Shown here: positions 53,217 to 62,198 of the stretch, piece by piece
Layout: each line of letters starts with the position of its first letter
Position numbering within the stretch: position 1 is the first letter of the stretch
Source of the DNA: Aminipila butyrica
GTDB taxonomy: Bacteria; Bacillota; Clostridia; Peptostreptococcales; Anaerovoracaceae
Direction: 5' to 3'
Assembly: GCF_010669305.1 (NCBI RefSeq)
Contig: NZ_CP048649.1
Coordinates: 124,001-188,000, forward strand
Length of the DNA stretch: 64,000 nucleotides
Notes under the pieces: model-generated
What the model saw: the letters and a program-made list of their open reading frames with translations, nothing else
What the model was told of the DNA's origin: nothing
Databases searched by the model: none
Translations under genes and position numbers: made by a program

Positions 53217-53879
53217 ATGAATAAAAAAAGAATATTTATTTTATGCGGAGCTCTGCTGGGTTTTCTTTCTATAGCCTTTGCTGTTATTAACGCGAAGCAA
53301 TCAGGAATTCCGCTGGCTTTTGATACCATCGTGAGGTCTGCCATCATAGGGTGTAGGAATCCCCTGCTAAATCCATTGCTCATCGCTATCACCTATTTAG
53401 GTAATTCCCTTACTATCGTTTTTTTCTGCATCATTCTGTTATTTTTTAAAGGGACTAGAATGAATTACGGATTTCCTTTATCCATAGCAGCTTCCTGCTC
53501 GGCCACGATTCAAACTATTATAAAGTGGCTGATACAACGGCCCCGGCCCCCTGTGGAAAACTTCCTGATTTCTCAGGGTGGATTCAGTTTTCCCAGCGGA
53601 CACTCTTGTTCAGGCCTTGTATTTTATGGATTGTTTGCTTATCTACTTTTCCACACACCTGTGGATAAATCTGTGTATAAAGTTTTAGGGACAGGTTGTA
53701 TTCTCTTATTTTTATGTATCGGCATCAGCAGGATATACGTGGGAGTCCACTACCCAAGCGATGTCATGGGGGGATGGCTCCTAGGATTGGCCATCTGGAC
53801 AGTGGCTGTTACTGTTGTGGATAAGTTTCGAAAAGGGGAAAGGCGCGAGCCACGGATAGGAGACAAGGAGAGTGTATGA
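53217..53879 (+). CDS. PAP2-family phosphatase
   Basis: Membrane lipid phosphatase of 220 residues with about six helices. The three motifs are KWLIQRPRPP (KX6RP), PSGHS and SRIYVGVHYPSDVMGG. Substrates could be undecaprenyl pyrophosphate or phosphatidic/phosphatidylglycerol phosphate. Its stop overlaps the idi start by 4 bp, which suggests an isoprenoid/undecaprenyl role. Confidence 0.88.
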   Translation: MNKKRIFILCGALLGFLSIAFAVINAKQSGIPLAFDTIVRSAIIGCRNPLLNPLLIAITYLGNSLTIVFFCIILLFFKGTRMNYGFPLSIAASCSATIQTIIKWLIQRPRPPVENFLISQGGFSFPSGHSCSGLVFYGLFAYLLFHTPVDKSVYKVLGTGCILLFLCIGISRIYVGVHYPSDVMGGWLLGLAIWTVAVTVVDKFRKGERREPRIGDKESV

Positions 53880-54427
53880 GAAAAAAGAATATAGATCGAA
53901 ACCAGGTAATCTTGGTGGATAGAGCGGATCGGCCTGTAGGCTGGGCAGAAAAGGCGGAAGCCCATAGAAATCCTTTGCTGCATCGAGCTTTTTCCATATT
54001 TTTATACCATGAGGATAAACTGCTAATTCAGCAGCGAGCTTTTCATAAATATCATTCCGGAGGTCTGTGGGCCAACACGTGCTGCTCCCATCCGGCCGGT
54101 GAGTTGGACCTCATTGATGATGCGGAGGAGCGGTTATATGAAGAAACTGGTATCCGCTGTCCGGTGCGGGAAATCTTCGCCTTTGAATATGAGCATCAGT
54201 TTGCCGATGATTTGTATGAGCATGAGTATGATCACGTCATGGTGGGAGAATTTCAAGGTCAGTTTAAAATAAATCCGGAGGAGGTAGCGGCTATGCGCTG
54301 GATCAGCTTTTCTGATTTGGAGCAGGAGCTGGTGCAAGATCCAGGGACGTTTGCACCCTGGTTTCTGATAGCTGCCCCTCGGGTACTAGCCTATCTACGG
54401 GAATGCAGCAGCAATCTGGATAAATAG
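53876..54427 (+). CDS. idi: Isopentenyl-diphosphate delta-isomerase, type I
   Basis: Nudix-fold isomerase of 183 residues interconverting IPP and DMAPP. The active-site cysteine region is WANTCCSHPAGE, and the Nudix helix DDAEERLYEETGI. The glutamate opposite is in HEYDHVMVGE. Type I is less usual in Firmicutes, which more often have the flavin type II. AAGGAG lies in the end of the PAP2 gene, to which it is coupled. Confidence 0.93.
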   Translation: MRKKNIDRNQVILVDRADRPVGWAEKAEAHRNPLLHRAFSIFLYHEDKLLIQQRAFHKYHSGGLWANTCCSHPAGELDLIDDAEERLYEETGIRCPVREIFAFEYEHQFADDLYEHEYDHVMVGEFQGQFKINPEEVAAMRWISFSDLEQELVQDPGTFAPWFLIAAPRVLAYLRECSSNLDK

Positions 54428-54499
54428 TAAATAAATTGTGAACAGACCAACAGGCAGGAGCGGTTAGAAGAGACCGCTTCCAAGGTAAGGTAGCACAGA

Positions 54500-54546
54500 G
54501 AGTAGGTTCTTATGATGTTCAGTCGTAACAACCTGCTCCTTTTTTG
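54500..54546 (+). terminator. Terminator after idi
   Basis: GAGTAGGTT/AACCTGCTC stem followed by CTTTTTTG. A second hairpin GGAGCGGT/ACCGCTTCC precedes it at 54457-54481. Confidence 0.75.
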
Positions 54547-54549
54547 TTT

Positions 54550-54567
54550 TTGGCATGTAAGTTGCAA
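54550..54567 (+). promoter_or_regulatory. sigma54 promoter of the chemoreceptor gene
   Basis: TTGGCATGTAAGTTGCAA, that is TGGCAT-N5-TTGC with GG and GC 12 bp apart. It is 52 bp upstream of the start codon and directly after the terminator of idi. Confidence 0.78.
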
Positions 54568-54618
54568 TAATTTAACAATAAATGAATAATTCTGTGATAA
54601 ATGTAGGAGAAATGGAAT

Positions 54619-56631
54619 ATGAAAAAGTTTAATCATTTATTTTTTAAGATTTTTGCCGTATCGATCTTATGTATGATCATTCCTTTGGTGGTAAACATGT
54701 TTTATATCAGCCTGTCGGCCACCGACTCTTTGGAGGAAAAAATTAAAAATTCTCTAGCAAACTCTGCATCGGAGAAATCCGAGCAAATTTCTTTAGCCTT
54801 TGAAGATATTTCTAAGACTACCCAGGCGGTGGCTACTCAGCCCTACGTAGAGGAGTATTTTAAAGAACTACATAACTATGGAGAAAATCCTCAAAAAAGA
54901 CAAGCTTTATCCGAATATACTAAAGGCTTATTTGATCATGCCGGGGGCCTATATGAGAATGTTTTTTTTGGCTATAACGGTATGACTTTAATAGACGGCC
55001 TGGGTGGCGGGTCTGTGGGCCATGTGTATGATGAAGAGCAAGAACCCTGGTATAAGACCGTCATGAGTCAGCCAAGTGGTTATATAGGAAACCCTCAACC
55101 TTCTCCAGTCTCGAATATTCCAAATATTATTTTGGCTTATCCAGTGATCGATTCCGATTCAGAGGAGATTTTAGCAGCTTTTGCCGTGGCTACGGACCTC
55201 AATGCGGTCACAAAGACTCTAGTCAAAACCAATGTGATAGATAAGAGTAAAACCTTTTTGATGGATTCTTCAGGGCAGATTTTAGGGGCAGAAGAAACTT
55301 CTCAAATTTTAACGCTGAACCTGAACCAAGAAAAAGAAGACACTCAAGAGTTTTACCGTCAAGTTATAGGTAATAGCTCAGGGTTTGGGTATTTTACCCT
55401 AGATGGTCAAAAAAATATTGCTTCCTACAATAAAGTGAAGGAATTTGATATGTACGTGATTACCTTCATGCCGGTAACGGAATTTACCAGGGATGTAAAC
55501 ATGCTTCAGCGTGGAATGATTTTTGTGATGATTATTTCAGCCCTTTTGTGTATCCTTGTCACCAGTGTGCTTTCCAAAAAAATTGTAAAACCTATTCAAA
55601 CGATTCAGCGGGGAGCCCAGCGGCTGGCTGTTGGGGAGTTAGATGTGAACATTCAGGTTTCATCAAAGGATGAGGTCGGCTTGTTGGCCGAGTCGATTGA
55701 CAGCCTTACACAGCGATTAAAAAAGTATATTGACTATATAGGGGAAAGCTCAGAAACACTGAATCAGTATGCGGAAGGGGACTTTCGCTTACACTTGGTT
55801 AACGATTACACCGGTGAATTCGAGAAGTTAAAAAATGCCCTGACAAAGGTAAGCCATATGCAGAAGCAAGTGATTGGAGAAATCAAGGAGTCTTCTAGCT
55901 TAATCAGCAGCCACGCGGAGCAGATGGCTTCTGGGGCCATGCTCATATCGGAAGGCGCTACCGAACAAGCCAGTGCAATTGAAGAATTATCTGCAGAAAT
56001 AAATGAAATTCATACTTCCATGAATCATGCGGCGGACAAAGCCGATGAGGCGGGCCAAAAGTCCGAAAAGGCGGCAGGAGAAGTAGAAAGCGGAAATGAA
56101 AAGATGAAGGAGCTGCTGTACGCCATCAATGAAATCAGTGAGTCCTCTAAGCAAATCGGGCAAATCATTAAGGTTATTGATGATATTGCCTTCCAGACAA
56201 ATATATTGGCGTTAAATGCAGCGGTAGAGGCTGCCAGAGCGGGTTCAGCCGGAAAGGGCTTTGCTGTAGTCGCAGAGGAAGTGAGAAATCTGGCGGGAAA
56301 ATCGGCAGAAGCGGCGAAGCAGACCACCCAGCTCATTGAAAACTCTATAGCGGCCATCAACAAGGGAACAGCTCTAGCCGATGAGACAGGAGAAAGCCTA
56401 TTAGAAATTGTTCGCTCGACTAGGGAGTCCAGTCTGTTAATCGGGGAGATTGCACAGATGTCTCAGACGGGTGCAGCCTCTGTAAATCAGGTAAAGCTGG
56501 GGATTGAGCAGATTGCTGTAGTAGTACAGCAAAATGCCGGATCATCCCAGAAGTCGGCAGCAAACAGCGAAGAGTTAGCCGCTCAGGTAGAAAAGTTGGA
56601 TCAGTTAGTTCGCCGGTTTCGGTTGGAATAG
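54619..56631 (+). CDS. Methyl-accepting chemotaxis protein
   Basis: Transmembrane chemoreceptor of 670 residues. Helix 1 is at about 9-32 (FKIFAVSILCMIIPLVVNMF), then an outside sensor domain to about 295 with a double-Cache look (EEQEPWYKTVM; AFAVATDLNAV). Helix 2 is near 297-317, followed by HAMP and a coiled-coil signalling domain. The hairpin tip signature is IDDIAFQTNILALNAAVEAA. Ligands are likely small molecules such as amino acids, but unproven. It stands between idi and abfD and has its own sigma54 promoter. Confidence 0.92.
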   Translation: MKKFNHLFFKIFAVSILCMIIPLVVNMFYISLSATDSLEEKIKNSLANSASEKSEQISLAFEDISKTTQAVATQPYVEEYFKELHNYGENPQKRQALSEYTKGLFDHAGGLYENVFFGYNGMTLIDGLGGGSVGHVYDEEQEPWYKTVMSQPSGYIGNPQPSPVSNIPNIILAYPVIDSDSEEILAAFAVATDLNAVTKTLVKTNVIDKSKTFLMDSSGQILGAEETSQILTLNLNQEKEDTQEFYRQVIGNSSGFGYFTLDGQKNIASYNKVKEFDMYVITFMPVTEFTRDVNMLQRGMIFVMIISALLCILVTSVLSKKIVKPIQTIQRGAQRLAVGELDVNIQVSSKDEVGLLAESIDSLTQRLKKYIDYIGESSETLNQYAEGDFRLHLVNDYTGEFEKLKNALTKVSHMQKQVIGEIKESSSLISSHAEQMASGAMLISEGATEQASAIEELSAEINEIHTSMNHAADKADEAGQKSEKAAGEVESGNEKMKELLYAINEISESSKQIGQIIKVIDDIAFQTNILALNAAVEAARAGSAGKGFAVVAEEVRNLAGKSAEAAKQTTQLIENSIAAINKGTALADETGESLLEIVRSTRESSLLIGEIAQMSQTGAASVNQVKLGIEQIAVVVQQNAGSSQKSAANSEELAAQVEKLDQLVRRFRLE

Positions 56632-56650
56632 AAGAGAATTATTTTGCTAA

Positions 56651-56668
56651 TTGGCATACAAATTGCAT
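56651..56668 (+). promoter_or_regulatory. sigma54 promoter of abfD-thl
   Basis: TTGGCATACAAATTGCAT, that is TGGCAT-N5-TTGC with GG and GC 12 bp apart. It starts 19 bp after the chemoreceptor stop, and 53 bp before the abfD start. Confidence 0.8.
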
Positions 56669-56720
56669 TTAACTAAAAACAGACACGGTATTTTACCAAT
56701 TAGCGAAGGAGGATATATTT

Positions 56721-58211
56721 ATGCTAATGACAGGAGCTCAGTACATTGAGAGTCTGAGAAAATTAAAAACAAGAGTGTACATGTTTGGTGAGAAGATAGA
56801 AAACTGGGTGGATCATCCGATGATTCGGCCATCCATTAACTGCGTGGCCATGACTTATGATTTGGCTCACGATCCTCATTATGCCGATTTAATGACGGCG
56901 AAGTCCAGTCTGACCGGCGAGACCATCAATCGCTTTGGGCATCTGCATCAGAGCACGGAGGATCTGAAGAAAAAAGTAAAAATGCAGCGGTTGTGCGGTC
57001 AGAAGACGGCCTCCTGCTTTCAGCGATGTGTAGGGATGGATGCCTTTAATGCAGTATTTTCCACGACCTACGAAATCGACCAGAAATTTGGTACAACTTA
57101 TCATAAAAACTTTGTTCAGTACCTGGAGCACGTTCAAGAACTGGACTTGATAGTAGATGGGGCGATGACGGATCCCAAGGGCGATCGAGCATTATCGCCG
57201 TCTAAACAGCAAGATGCAGATCTCTTCTTGCGGATTGTAGAAAGGCGGGAGGACGGTATCGTAGTCCGGGGAGCTAAGGCCCATCAGACCGGCTCCATCA
57301 ACTCTCACGAGCACTTGATTATGCCAACTATAGCGATGGGGGAAGCAGATGCAGATTACGCCGTTTCCTTCGCCTGTCCGTCTGATGCCGAAGGCTTATA
57401 CATGATCTACGGCAGACAGTCCTGCGATACCCGGAAACTAGAAGCGGATGCGGATATCGATCTGGGTAACAAACAATTTGGAGGGCAGGAAGCTCTGGTG
57501 GTTTTCGATGATGTGTTTATTCCAAAGGAAAGAATCTTCCTCTGCGGCGAATATGAATTTGCTGGCATGATGGTAGAACGGTTTGCTGGATACCATCGGC
57601 AGTCCTATGGGGGTTGTAAAGTGGGTGTAGGCGATGTGGTCATCGGTGCCGCAGCTCTAGCCGCTGATTACAACGGGGTTCAAAAAGCGGCACACATAAA
57701 GGATAAGCTTATCGAAATGACTCACCTCAATGAAACGCTCTACTGCTGCGGTCTCGCCTGCTCTACAGAAGGCCAGCCAACGGCGGCAGGCAACTATCAG
57801 ATTGACCTGCTGTTAGCTAATGTCTGCAAGCAGAACATCACCAGGTATCCTTATGAAATCGTTCGTCTGGCAGAGGATATCGCCGGCGGACTGATGGTAA
57901 CCATGCCTTCGGAAAAGGACTTTAAATCAGAAACGGTAGTAGGTAAAAGCGGAGAAACCATCGGTGAAATCTGTAACAAGTATTTTGCAGGAAACCCGGC
58001 GGCTACTACAGAGGAGCGTATGCGGGTGCTGCGGTTCCTGGAAAATGTTTGCCTGGGTGCAGCAGCAGTGGGCTACCGGACGGAATCCATGCACGGAGCA
58101 GGCTCACCCCAGGCTCAGCGCATTATGATTGCCCGACAAGGAAATATCAATGCTAAAAAGGAACTAGCTAAAAATATCGCAGGAATAACAACAACAGGAG
58201 GCAAAAAATGA
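56721..58211 (+). CDS. abfD: 4-hydroxybutyryl-CoA dehydratase / vinylacetyl-CoA isomerase
   Basis: Flavin and [4Fe-4S] enzyme that turns 4-hydroxybutyryl-CoA into crotonyl-CoA, used in 4-aminobutyrate fermentation. At 496 residues it matches the family in length. The iron-sulfur ligands fall at the same numbers as in the Clostridium aminobutyricum enzyme: C99 and C103 (ASCFQRC), H292 and C299 (YHRQSYGGC). The catalytic E257 (GGQE), Y296 and K300 are also present. It is coupled to the thiolase gene (4-bp overlap). The CoA transferase that would make its substrate is not in the window. Confidence 0.95.
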   Translation: MLMTGAQYIESLRKLKTRVYMFGEKIENWVDHPMIRPSINCVAMTYDLAHDPHYADLMTAKSSLTGETINRFGHLHQSTEDLKKKVKMQRLCGQKTASCFQRCVGMDAFNAVFSTTYEIDQKFGTTYHKNFVQYLEHVQELDLIVDGAMTDPKGDRALSPSKQQDADLFLRIVERREDGIVVRGAKAHQTGSINSHEHLIMPTIAMGEADADYAVSFACPSDAEGLYMIYGRQSCDTRKLEADADIDLGNKQFGGQEALVVFDDVFIPKERIFLCGEYEFAGMMVERFAGYHRQSYGGCKVGVGDVVIGAAALAADYNGVQKAAHIKDKLIEMTHLNETLYCCGLACSTEGQPTAAGNYQIDLLLANVCKQNITRYPYEIVRLAEDIAGGLMVTMPSEKDFKSETVVGKSGETIGEICNKYFAGNPAATTEERMRVLRFLENVCLGAAAVGYRTESMHGAGSPQAQRIMIARQGNINAKKELAKNIAGITTTGGKK

Positions 58212-59386
58212 ACAATGTAGTTATCGTAGCTGGGTGTAGAACACCAATTGGAACAATCGGCGGCCAGTTTAAGGAGTTGACCGCATTGGACTTATCCATT
58301 CCCATCATGCAGGAGGTGGTCAAGAGGGCCGGCATTGACCCCGCTATCATTGAAGATGTAATATGGGGCTGTAATTATCAGCGGACGTACTTAGAAAATA
58401 ATCTGGCGAGGGTGGCACTGGTCAAAGCTGGCCTGCCAGCCTCTGTGCCTGGTATTACCGTTCACAGAAATTGCACTTCTTCCATGTCCTCTATCCAGAT
58501 GGGGTACTATCAGATTAAATCTGGTGAGGCAGATTGCATTTTGGCAGGGGGAGCAGACAGCATGAGCACGGCCCCTCACATGGTCTTTGGTGCCCGGTAC
58601 GGAAAAAAGTTCGGTCATCTGGACATGCGGGATTCGATGTGGGATTCGTTGACGAACTTAGGTATCGGTCCAGCTATGGGGGTTACTGCGGAAAATGTAG
58701 CGGAGCAGTATGGCATCACTAGAGAGATGCAGGATGAATATGCCTTGCTTTCGCAACAGCGGGCCGTAGCAGCCATAGATGCGGGCCGATTCAAAGCAGA
58801 GATTGTGCCGGTGACTGTGAAAAACAGAAAAGGCCAGCAGGTTTTGGACACAGACGAGTATCCAAAGCGAGATGCCAATCTGGAAGACTTGCAGAAGTTA
58901 AAGACAGCCTTTAAGGAAGGCGGCACGGTTACCGCAGGCAACGCTTCCGGCATGAATGATGCGGCGGCAGGAGTGTTGCTGATGAGCGAAGAAAAAGCAA
59001 AAGAGCTGGGGCTTCCAGTCATAGCGAAAATCTTATCGGTAGCTACCACAGGGGTGGAACCGGAAGTAATGGGAATCGGACCTATCAGTTCTTGTAAAAA
59101 GGCTTTGGAACGGACGGGACTCCAGATTGGCGATATCGACCTCTTTGAAATCAATGAGGCCTTTGCTGCTCAGTGCTTGGCCTGTGAGAAGGAATTAGGC
59201 ATTGACCGGGAAAAGCTGAACGTAAATGGTGGCGGTATTTCCCTGGGCCATCCGGTGGGCGCAACGGGTACTCGGCTGGTGGTGACTCTGGTAAATGAGT
59301 TAAAACGACAGGGCAAAAAGTATGGTTTGGCCAGCCTCTGCGCTGGAGGCGGCATGGGCACTGCGGTGTTAGTGGAAATGCAGTAA
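58208..59386 (+). CDS. Acetyl-CoA acetyltransferase (thiolase)
   Basis: A 392-residue thiolase that condenses or cleaves acetoacetyl-CoA. The acyl-binding cysteine is C89 in HRNCTSSM (the common form is NxxCxSGLQ, so SSM is a variant). The other catalytic residues are in NEAFAA, GHPVGATG and CAGGGMG. With AbfD it could turn crotonyl-CoA through 3-hydroxybutyryl- and acetoacetyl-CoA to acetyl-CoA, or act with the acetoacetate from BKACE. A strong terminator follows. Confidence 0.92.
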   Translation: MNNVVIVAGCRTPIGTIGGQFKELTALDLSIPIMQEVVKRAGIDPAIIEDVIWGCNYQRTYLENNLARVALVKAGLPASVPGITVHRNCTSSMSSIQMGYYQIKSGEADCILAGGADSMSTAPHMVFGARYGKKFGHLDMRDSMWDSLTNLGIGPAMGVTAENVAEQYGITREMQDEYALLSQQRAVAAIDAGRFKAEIVPVTVKNRKGQQVLDTDEYPKRDANLEDLQKLKTAFKEGGTVTAGNASGMNDAAAGVLLMSEEKAKELGLPVIAKILSVATTGVEPEVMGIGPISSCKKALERTGLQIGDIDLFEINEAFAAQCLACEKELGIDREKLNVNGGGISLGHPVGATGTRLVVTLVNELKRQGKKYGLASLCAGGGMGTAVLVEMQ

Positions 59387-59413
59387 AGTCAGCCTGTTGC
59401 AGAATGGGAAAAA

Positions 59414-59461
59414 GGAGCGTCAGTTTGTTGCGGGGGTGCAACGGATTGACGCCCTTTTTTA
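59414..59461 (+). terminator. Terminator of abfD-thl
   Basis: Stem GCGTCA-GTTGC/GCAAC-TGACGC, then CCTTTTTT. Confidence 0.85.
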
Positions 59462-59544
59462 TGAAAAAACAGCTTTTTATTGGAGAAAACTTTTTTAGTA
59501 AAAATTTTTATTTTAGCGGAATAACGGAAATAGGGGGAAGAGCA

Positions 59545-60729
59545 ATGATGAACTTTGAGTTTTCGATGCCTACAGAAATCATATTTGGACGAGAAGCAAC
59601 TTTGAAAATAGGTCAGTTGGCAGAAAAATACGGAAAGAAGGTGCTAATTCACTATGGAAGCAAGCGAATTGAAGAGAATGGTATCTTAGATCAGATTACC
59701 GCTTTGTTGGCAGAGCGGCAGCTGGAGTCTATAAAGCTGGGCGGCGTCCGTTGCAATCCTCAGGTTGAATTGGCTCAGAAAGGGGTAAGGCTCTGCAAAA
59801 AAGAAGGGGTGCAGCTGATTTTGGCCATCGGCGGAGGAAGTGTCATAGACTCGGCAAAGGCCATTGCTATGGGAGCTTGCTCGGAGGCACCTGTCTGGGA
59901 TTTATATAAAAATGCGGTAAAAGTAGACCGGGCCCTACCGATCGGTGCCGTGGTAACCATACCCGCTTCTGCCAGTGAGTGCAATGGTATGTCGGTGTTG
60001 TCTAATGACCAGACAGGAGAAAAGCGGGCCTTGTATTGTCGTTATACCCTGCCCCGGTTTGCTATTCTCAATCCTGAGTACACCCTCAGTCTGCCGCGCT
60101 ATAACACGGCGGTGGCGGCCGTGGATATTTTTTCCCATGCTTTTGAGCGGTATGTGGATTTGCGCCGGGGCAGCTTCCTCTGGGACGGTCTATGCGAATC
60201 GCTGATGCGTACGGTGGTGGAGTTGGCGTCTAAGCTGATGGCAAATCCAACAGACTACAACTTGCGAAGTGAGCTTATGTGGACGGCAGCTATGGCTCAC
60301 AACAACATGCTGGGGCCGGGAGGAGACTTTGCCTGTCATGGGTTGGCTCATCCGCTGACGGGGGAGTACGGACTGGCTCATGGCGCTGCTTTAGCGATTA
60401 TTCTGCCAGCCTGGTGCAGATATGTGAATCCCCGCCACCCAGAAAAATTTCAGGCCTTTGCACAGGGCGTCTGGGGAGTCGGCAGCGGGGAGGATGCGGT
60501 GGCTTGCCTTGTTGATTTTATAGAAAATTTGGGCTTGGCAGTAGATTTAAAAACCGTAGGTATCCATAGGCGAGACTCCAAGAAAGAAGCAAAACGGCTG
60601 GCGGCGATGGCTTGTCCGACGGGGAACTCGGTATTGGGAGGCGGCCTAGAACTTGTTGATCGAGAGTCTGCGGAGGCTATCTATGACTTGGCTTTTGAAG
60701 GGCCCATTGCGGGAATGAAAAGATCTTAA
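59545..60729 (+). CDS. Iron-containing alcohol dehydrogenase (BDH/YqhD-like)
   Basis: Group III dehydrogenase of 394 residues. The NAD(P) site is LAIGGGSVIDSAKAIA; metal ligands are in VDIFSHAFE (Asp, His) and HGLAHPL with GLAHGAA (His). The GVRCNPQVELAQKGVRLCKKEGV stretch, split around residue 75, is typical of butanol dehydrogenase/YqhD. It could reduce aldehydes or, given the neighbours, act as a 4-hydroxybutyrate dehydrogenase; sequence favours the BDH group. The ATG at 59545 follows GGGGGAAG. It has no sigma54 promoter that I can see. Confidence 0.85.
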   Translation: MMNFEFSMPTEIIFGREATLKIGQLAEKYGKKVLIHYGSKRIEENGILDQITALLAERQLESIKLGGVRCNPQVELAQKGVRLCKKEGVQLILAIGGGSVIDSAKAIAMGACSEAPVWDLYKNAVKVDRALPIGAVVTIPASASECNGMSVLSNDQTGEKRALYCRYTLPRFAILNPEYTLSLPRYNTAVAAVDIFSHAFERYVDLRRGSFLWDGLCESLMRTVVELASKLMANPTDYNLRSELMWTAAMAHNNMLGPGGDFACHGLAHPLTGEYGLAHGAALAIILPAWCRYVNPRHPEKFQAFAQGVWGVGSGEDAVACLVDFIENLGLAVDLKTVGIHRRDSKKEAKRLAAMACPTGNSVLGGGLELVDRESAEAIYDLAFEGPIAGMKRS

Positions 60730-60778
60730 ACTATTTAACAGGTTTAATTTAGATGGAAGGATGGAGTGGAATTCGGAA

Positions 60779-60796
60779 TTGGCACACAATTTGCAA
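60779..60796 (+). promoter_or_regulatory. sigma54 promoter of the DUF362-MFS-BKACE operon
   Basis: TTGGCACACAATTTGCAA: TGGCAC-N5-TTGC with GG and GC 12 bp apart. It is 94 bp before the start codon. Confidence 0.85.
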
Positions 60797-60848
60797 TTAA
60801 TAGGTCCGTAATGTAGCTATTATAAAAACAAACTAAATAGTAAAAGAT

Positions 60849-60889
60849 GGGAGGTAGGTTATCAGATATAAGCTGATAACTGAAACGTT
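60849..60889 (+). promoter_or_regulatory. Ribosome site followed by a hairpin before the DUF362 gene
   Basis: GGGAGG at 60849-60854 is 35 nt from the ATG. Between them lies a perfect hairpin, GTTATCAG-N7-CTGATAAC (60858-60880). Folding the hairpin brings the two to about 12 nt apart. A stop codon in frame just upstream (TGA at 60881) rules out an earlier start. Confidence 0.6.
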
Positions 60890-62152
60890 ATGGCAAAATC
60901 AATTGTAGCGATAGCAAAAGATCCAAGTATAGATGTCATGGTAGACCAGGTGCTGAGGGACCTGGGCGGGGCAGAGACTCTAATTAAAAAGAATTCCACG
61001 GTTATTCTTAAGCCTAACGCCGGGCACCTTGGCGCGCCGGGGACCAGCATCAATACCAACCATGAAATGCTCCGCTCCGTCATTAAGGCGGTAAAGAAGG
61101 CGGGCGCTAAGAGAGTCATCGTCGGTGAGGCTGCGGCCATCGGCTGTGATACCATGGCTTGCTTTGAGTCGGCGGGACATGCGCAGGTAGCTAGAGAGGA
61201 AGGGGCAGAGCTGTATGACATCAAATCAGATAAGGACTTGGTAAAGGTCCAGATTCGAGATGCTCATTCTGATATTACCCATGTCATGCTGCCAAAGCTG
61301 TTGTTGGAGGCGGAGCACATTATTAACCTTCCGGTATTCAAATCCCACGCCAGTATGGTATTCAGCTGCGCTTTAAAAAACATTAAGGGCGTGGTTCAGG
61401 ATAAGGTTCACTACGAAATGCATAAGACAAATCTGGCCATGGCTATGATGGATATTTGGTCTGTGGTCAAGGCGGACCTAACCATTGCGGATTTGATTTA
61501 TCCAGCAGAGGGGTTTGGCCCGCATTCTGCAGTGCCTCTAGACTTTGGCTGCGTAGTAGCCAGCAAAGATCCGGTGGCCTTGGATGCCACGGCCTGTAGA
61601 ATGGTAGGCTTGGATATCGATTTAGTGGATTACTTCGAGGCAGCTCGTCAGCGAGGACTGGGAACCAGCGATCCAGACAGCATTATCGTTAAAGGTAAGT
61701 CCATCGAAGAAGTTTACAAGAAAATGTGGCTGCCGTACCTTGAAAAGTTTGATACTTGGCCGGAATATAATATTATGCACGAAAATTCTTGCTCTAGCTG
61801 TCAGTCTCTGGTAGCCTTTACTATGGAAAAACTAAAGGCTTTAGGAGAATATGACAAAAATCAAGACGCCGTTATTGTGCTAGGCGCAAAGAAATCTATT
61901 CCAGAAGACATACCTCCTGAAAAATTAATTCTTTGTGGTAATTGTACAGCTAAATATAGAGGCCGGGGCGTAGCTGTCCACGGATGTCCGCCCTCAGAGC
62001 CCCACATTGCTTGGGCTATTATTGACCGCATGGATCAGACAGAGATTGGACCGGGATTCCGAGAAAGAATGGCAGCGGAAGAACCGATTTGGAACGCGTA
62101 TATTGATAAGATTGTAGCAGAAAAGCGACAGAACGATAAGGTAACCGAATAA
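60890..62152 (+). CDS. DUF362 protein with C-terminal cysteine motifs
   Basis: A 420-residue protein with a DUF362 domain over about residues 1-290 (VILKPNAGHLG, GEAAAIGCD, NLPVFKSHASMVFSCALKNIKG, SKDPVALDATACRM) and a cysteine-containing tail with CSSC, CGNC and HGCPPSEPH, a possible metal or iron-sulfur site. It lacks the ferredoxin domain of the DUF362 protein at 22087-23325. First in an operon with an MFS transporter and a BKACE. The reaction is unknown; the operon suggests an early step or activation in breakdown of an imported acid. Confidence 0.82.
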   Translation: MAKSIVAIAKDPSIDVMVDQVLRDLGGAETLIKKNSTVILKPNAGHLGAPGTSINTNHEMLRSVIKAVKKAGAKRVIVGEAAAIGCDTMACFESAGHAQVAREEGAELYDIKSDKDLVKVQIRDAHSDITHVMLPKLLLEAEHIINLPVFKSHASMVFSCALKNIKGVVQDKVHYEMHKTNLAMAMMDIWSVVKADLTIADLIYPAEGFGPHSAVPLDFGCVVASKDPVALDATACRMVGLDIDLVDYFEAARQRGLGTSDPDSIIVKGKSIEEVYKKMWLPYLEKFDTWPEYNIMHENSCSSCQSLVAFTMEKLKALGEYDKNQDAVIVLGAKKSIPEDIPPEKLILCGNCTAKYRGRGVAVHGCPPSEPHIAWAIIDRMDQTEIGPGFRERMAAEEPIWNAYIDKIVAEKRQNDKVTE

Positions 62153-62198
62153 AGCAAATCAGAGCGAATAAGGTTTTAAAAATTGGAGGAAATTTTTT

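Noticed and set aside
59404..59544. N-terminal extension of the iron alcohol dehydrogenase
   Set aside because: It runs through the thiolase terminator; the ATG at 59545 has GGGGGAAG upstream.
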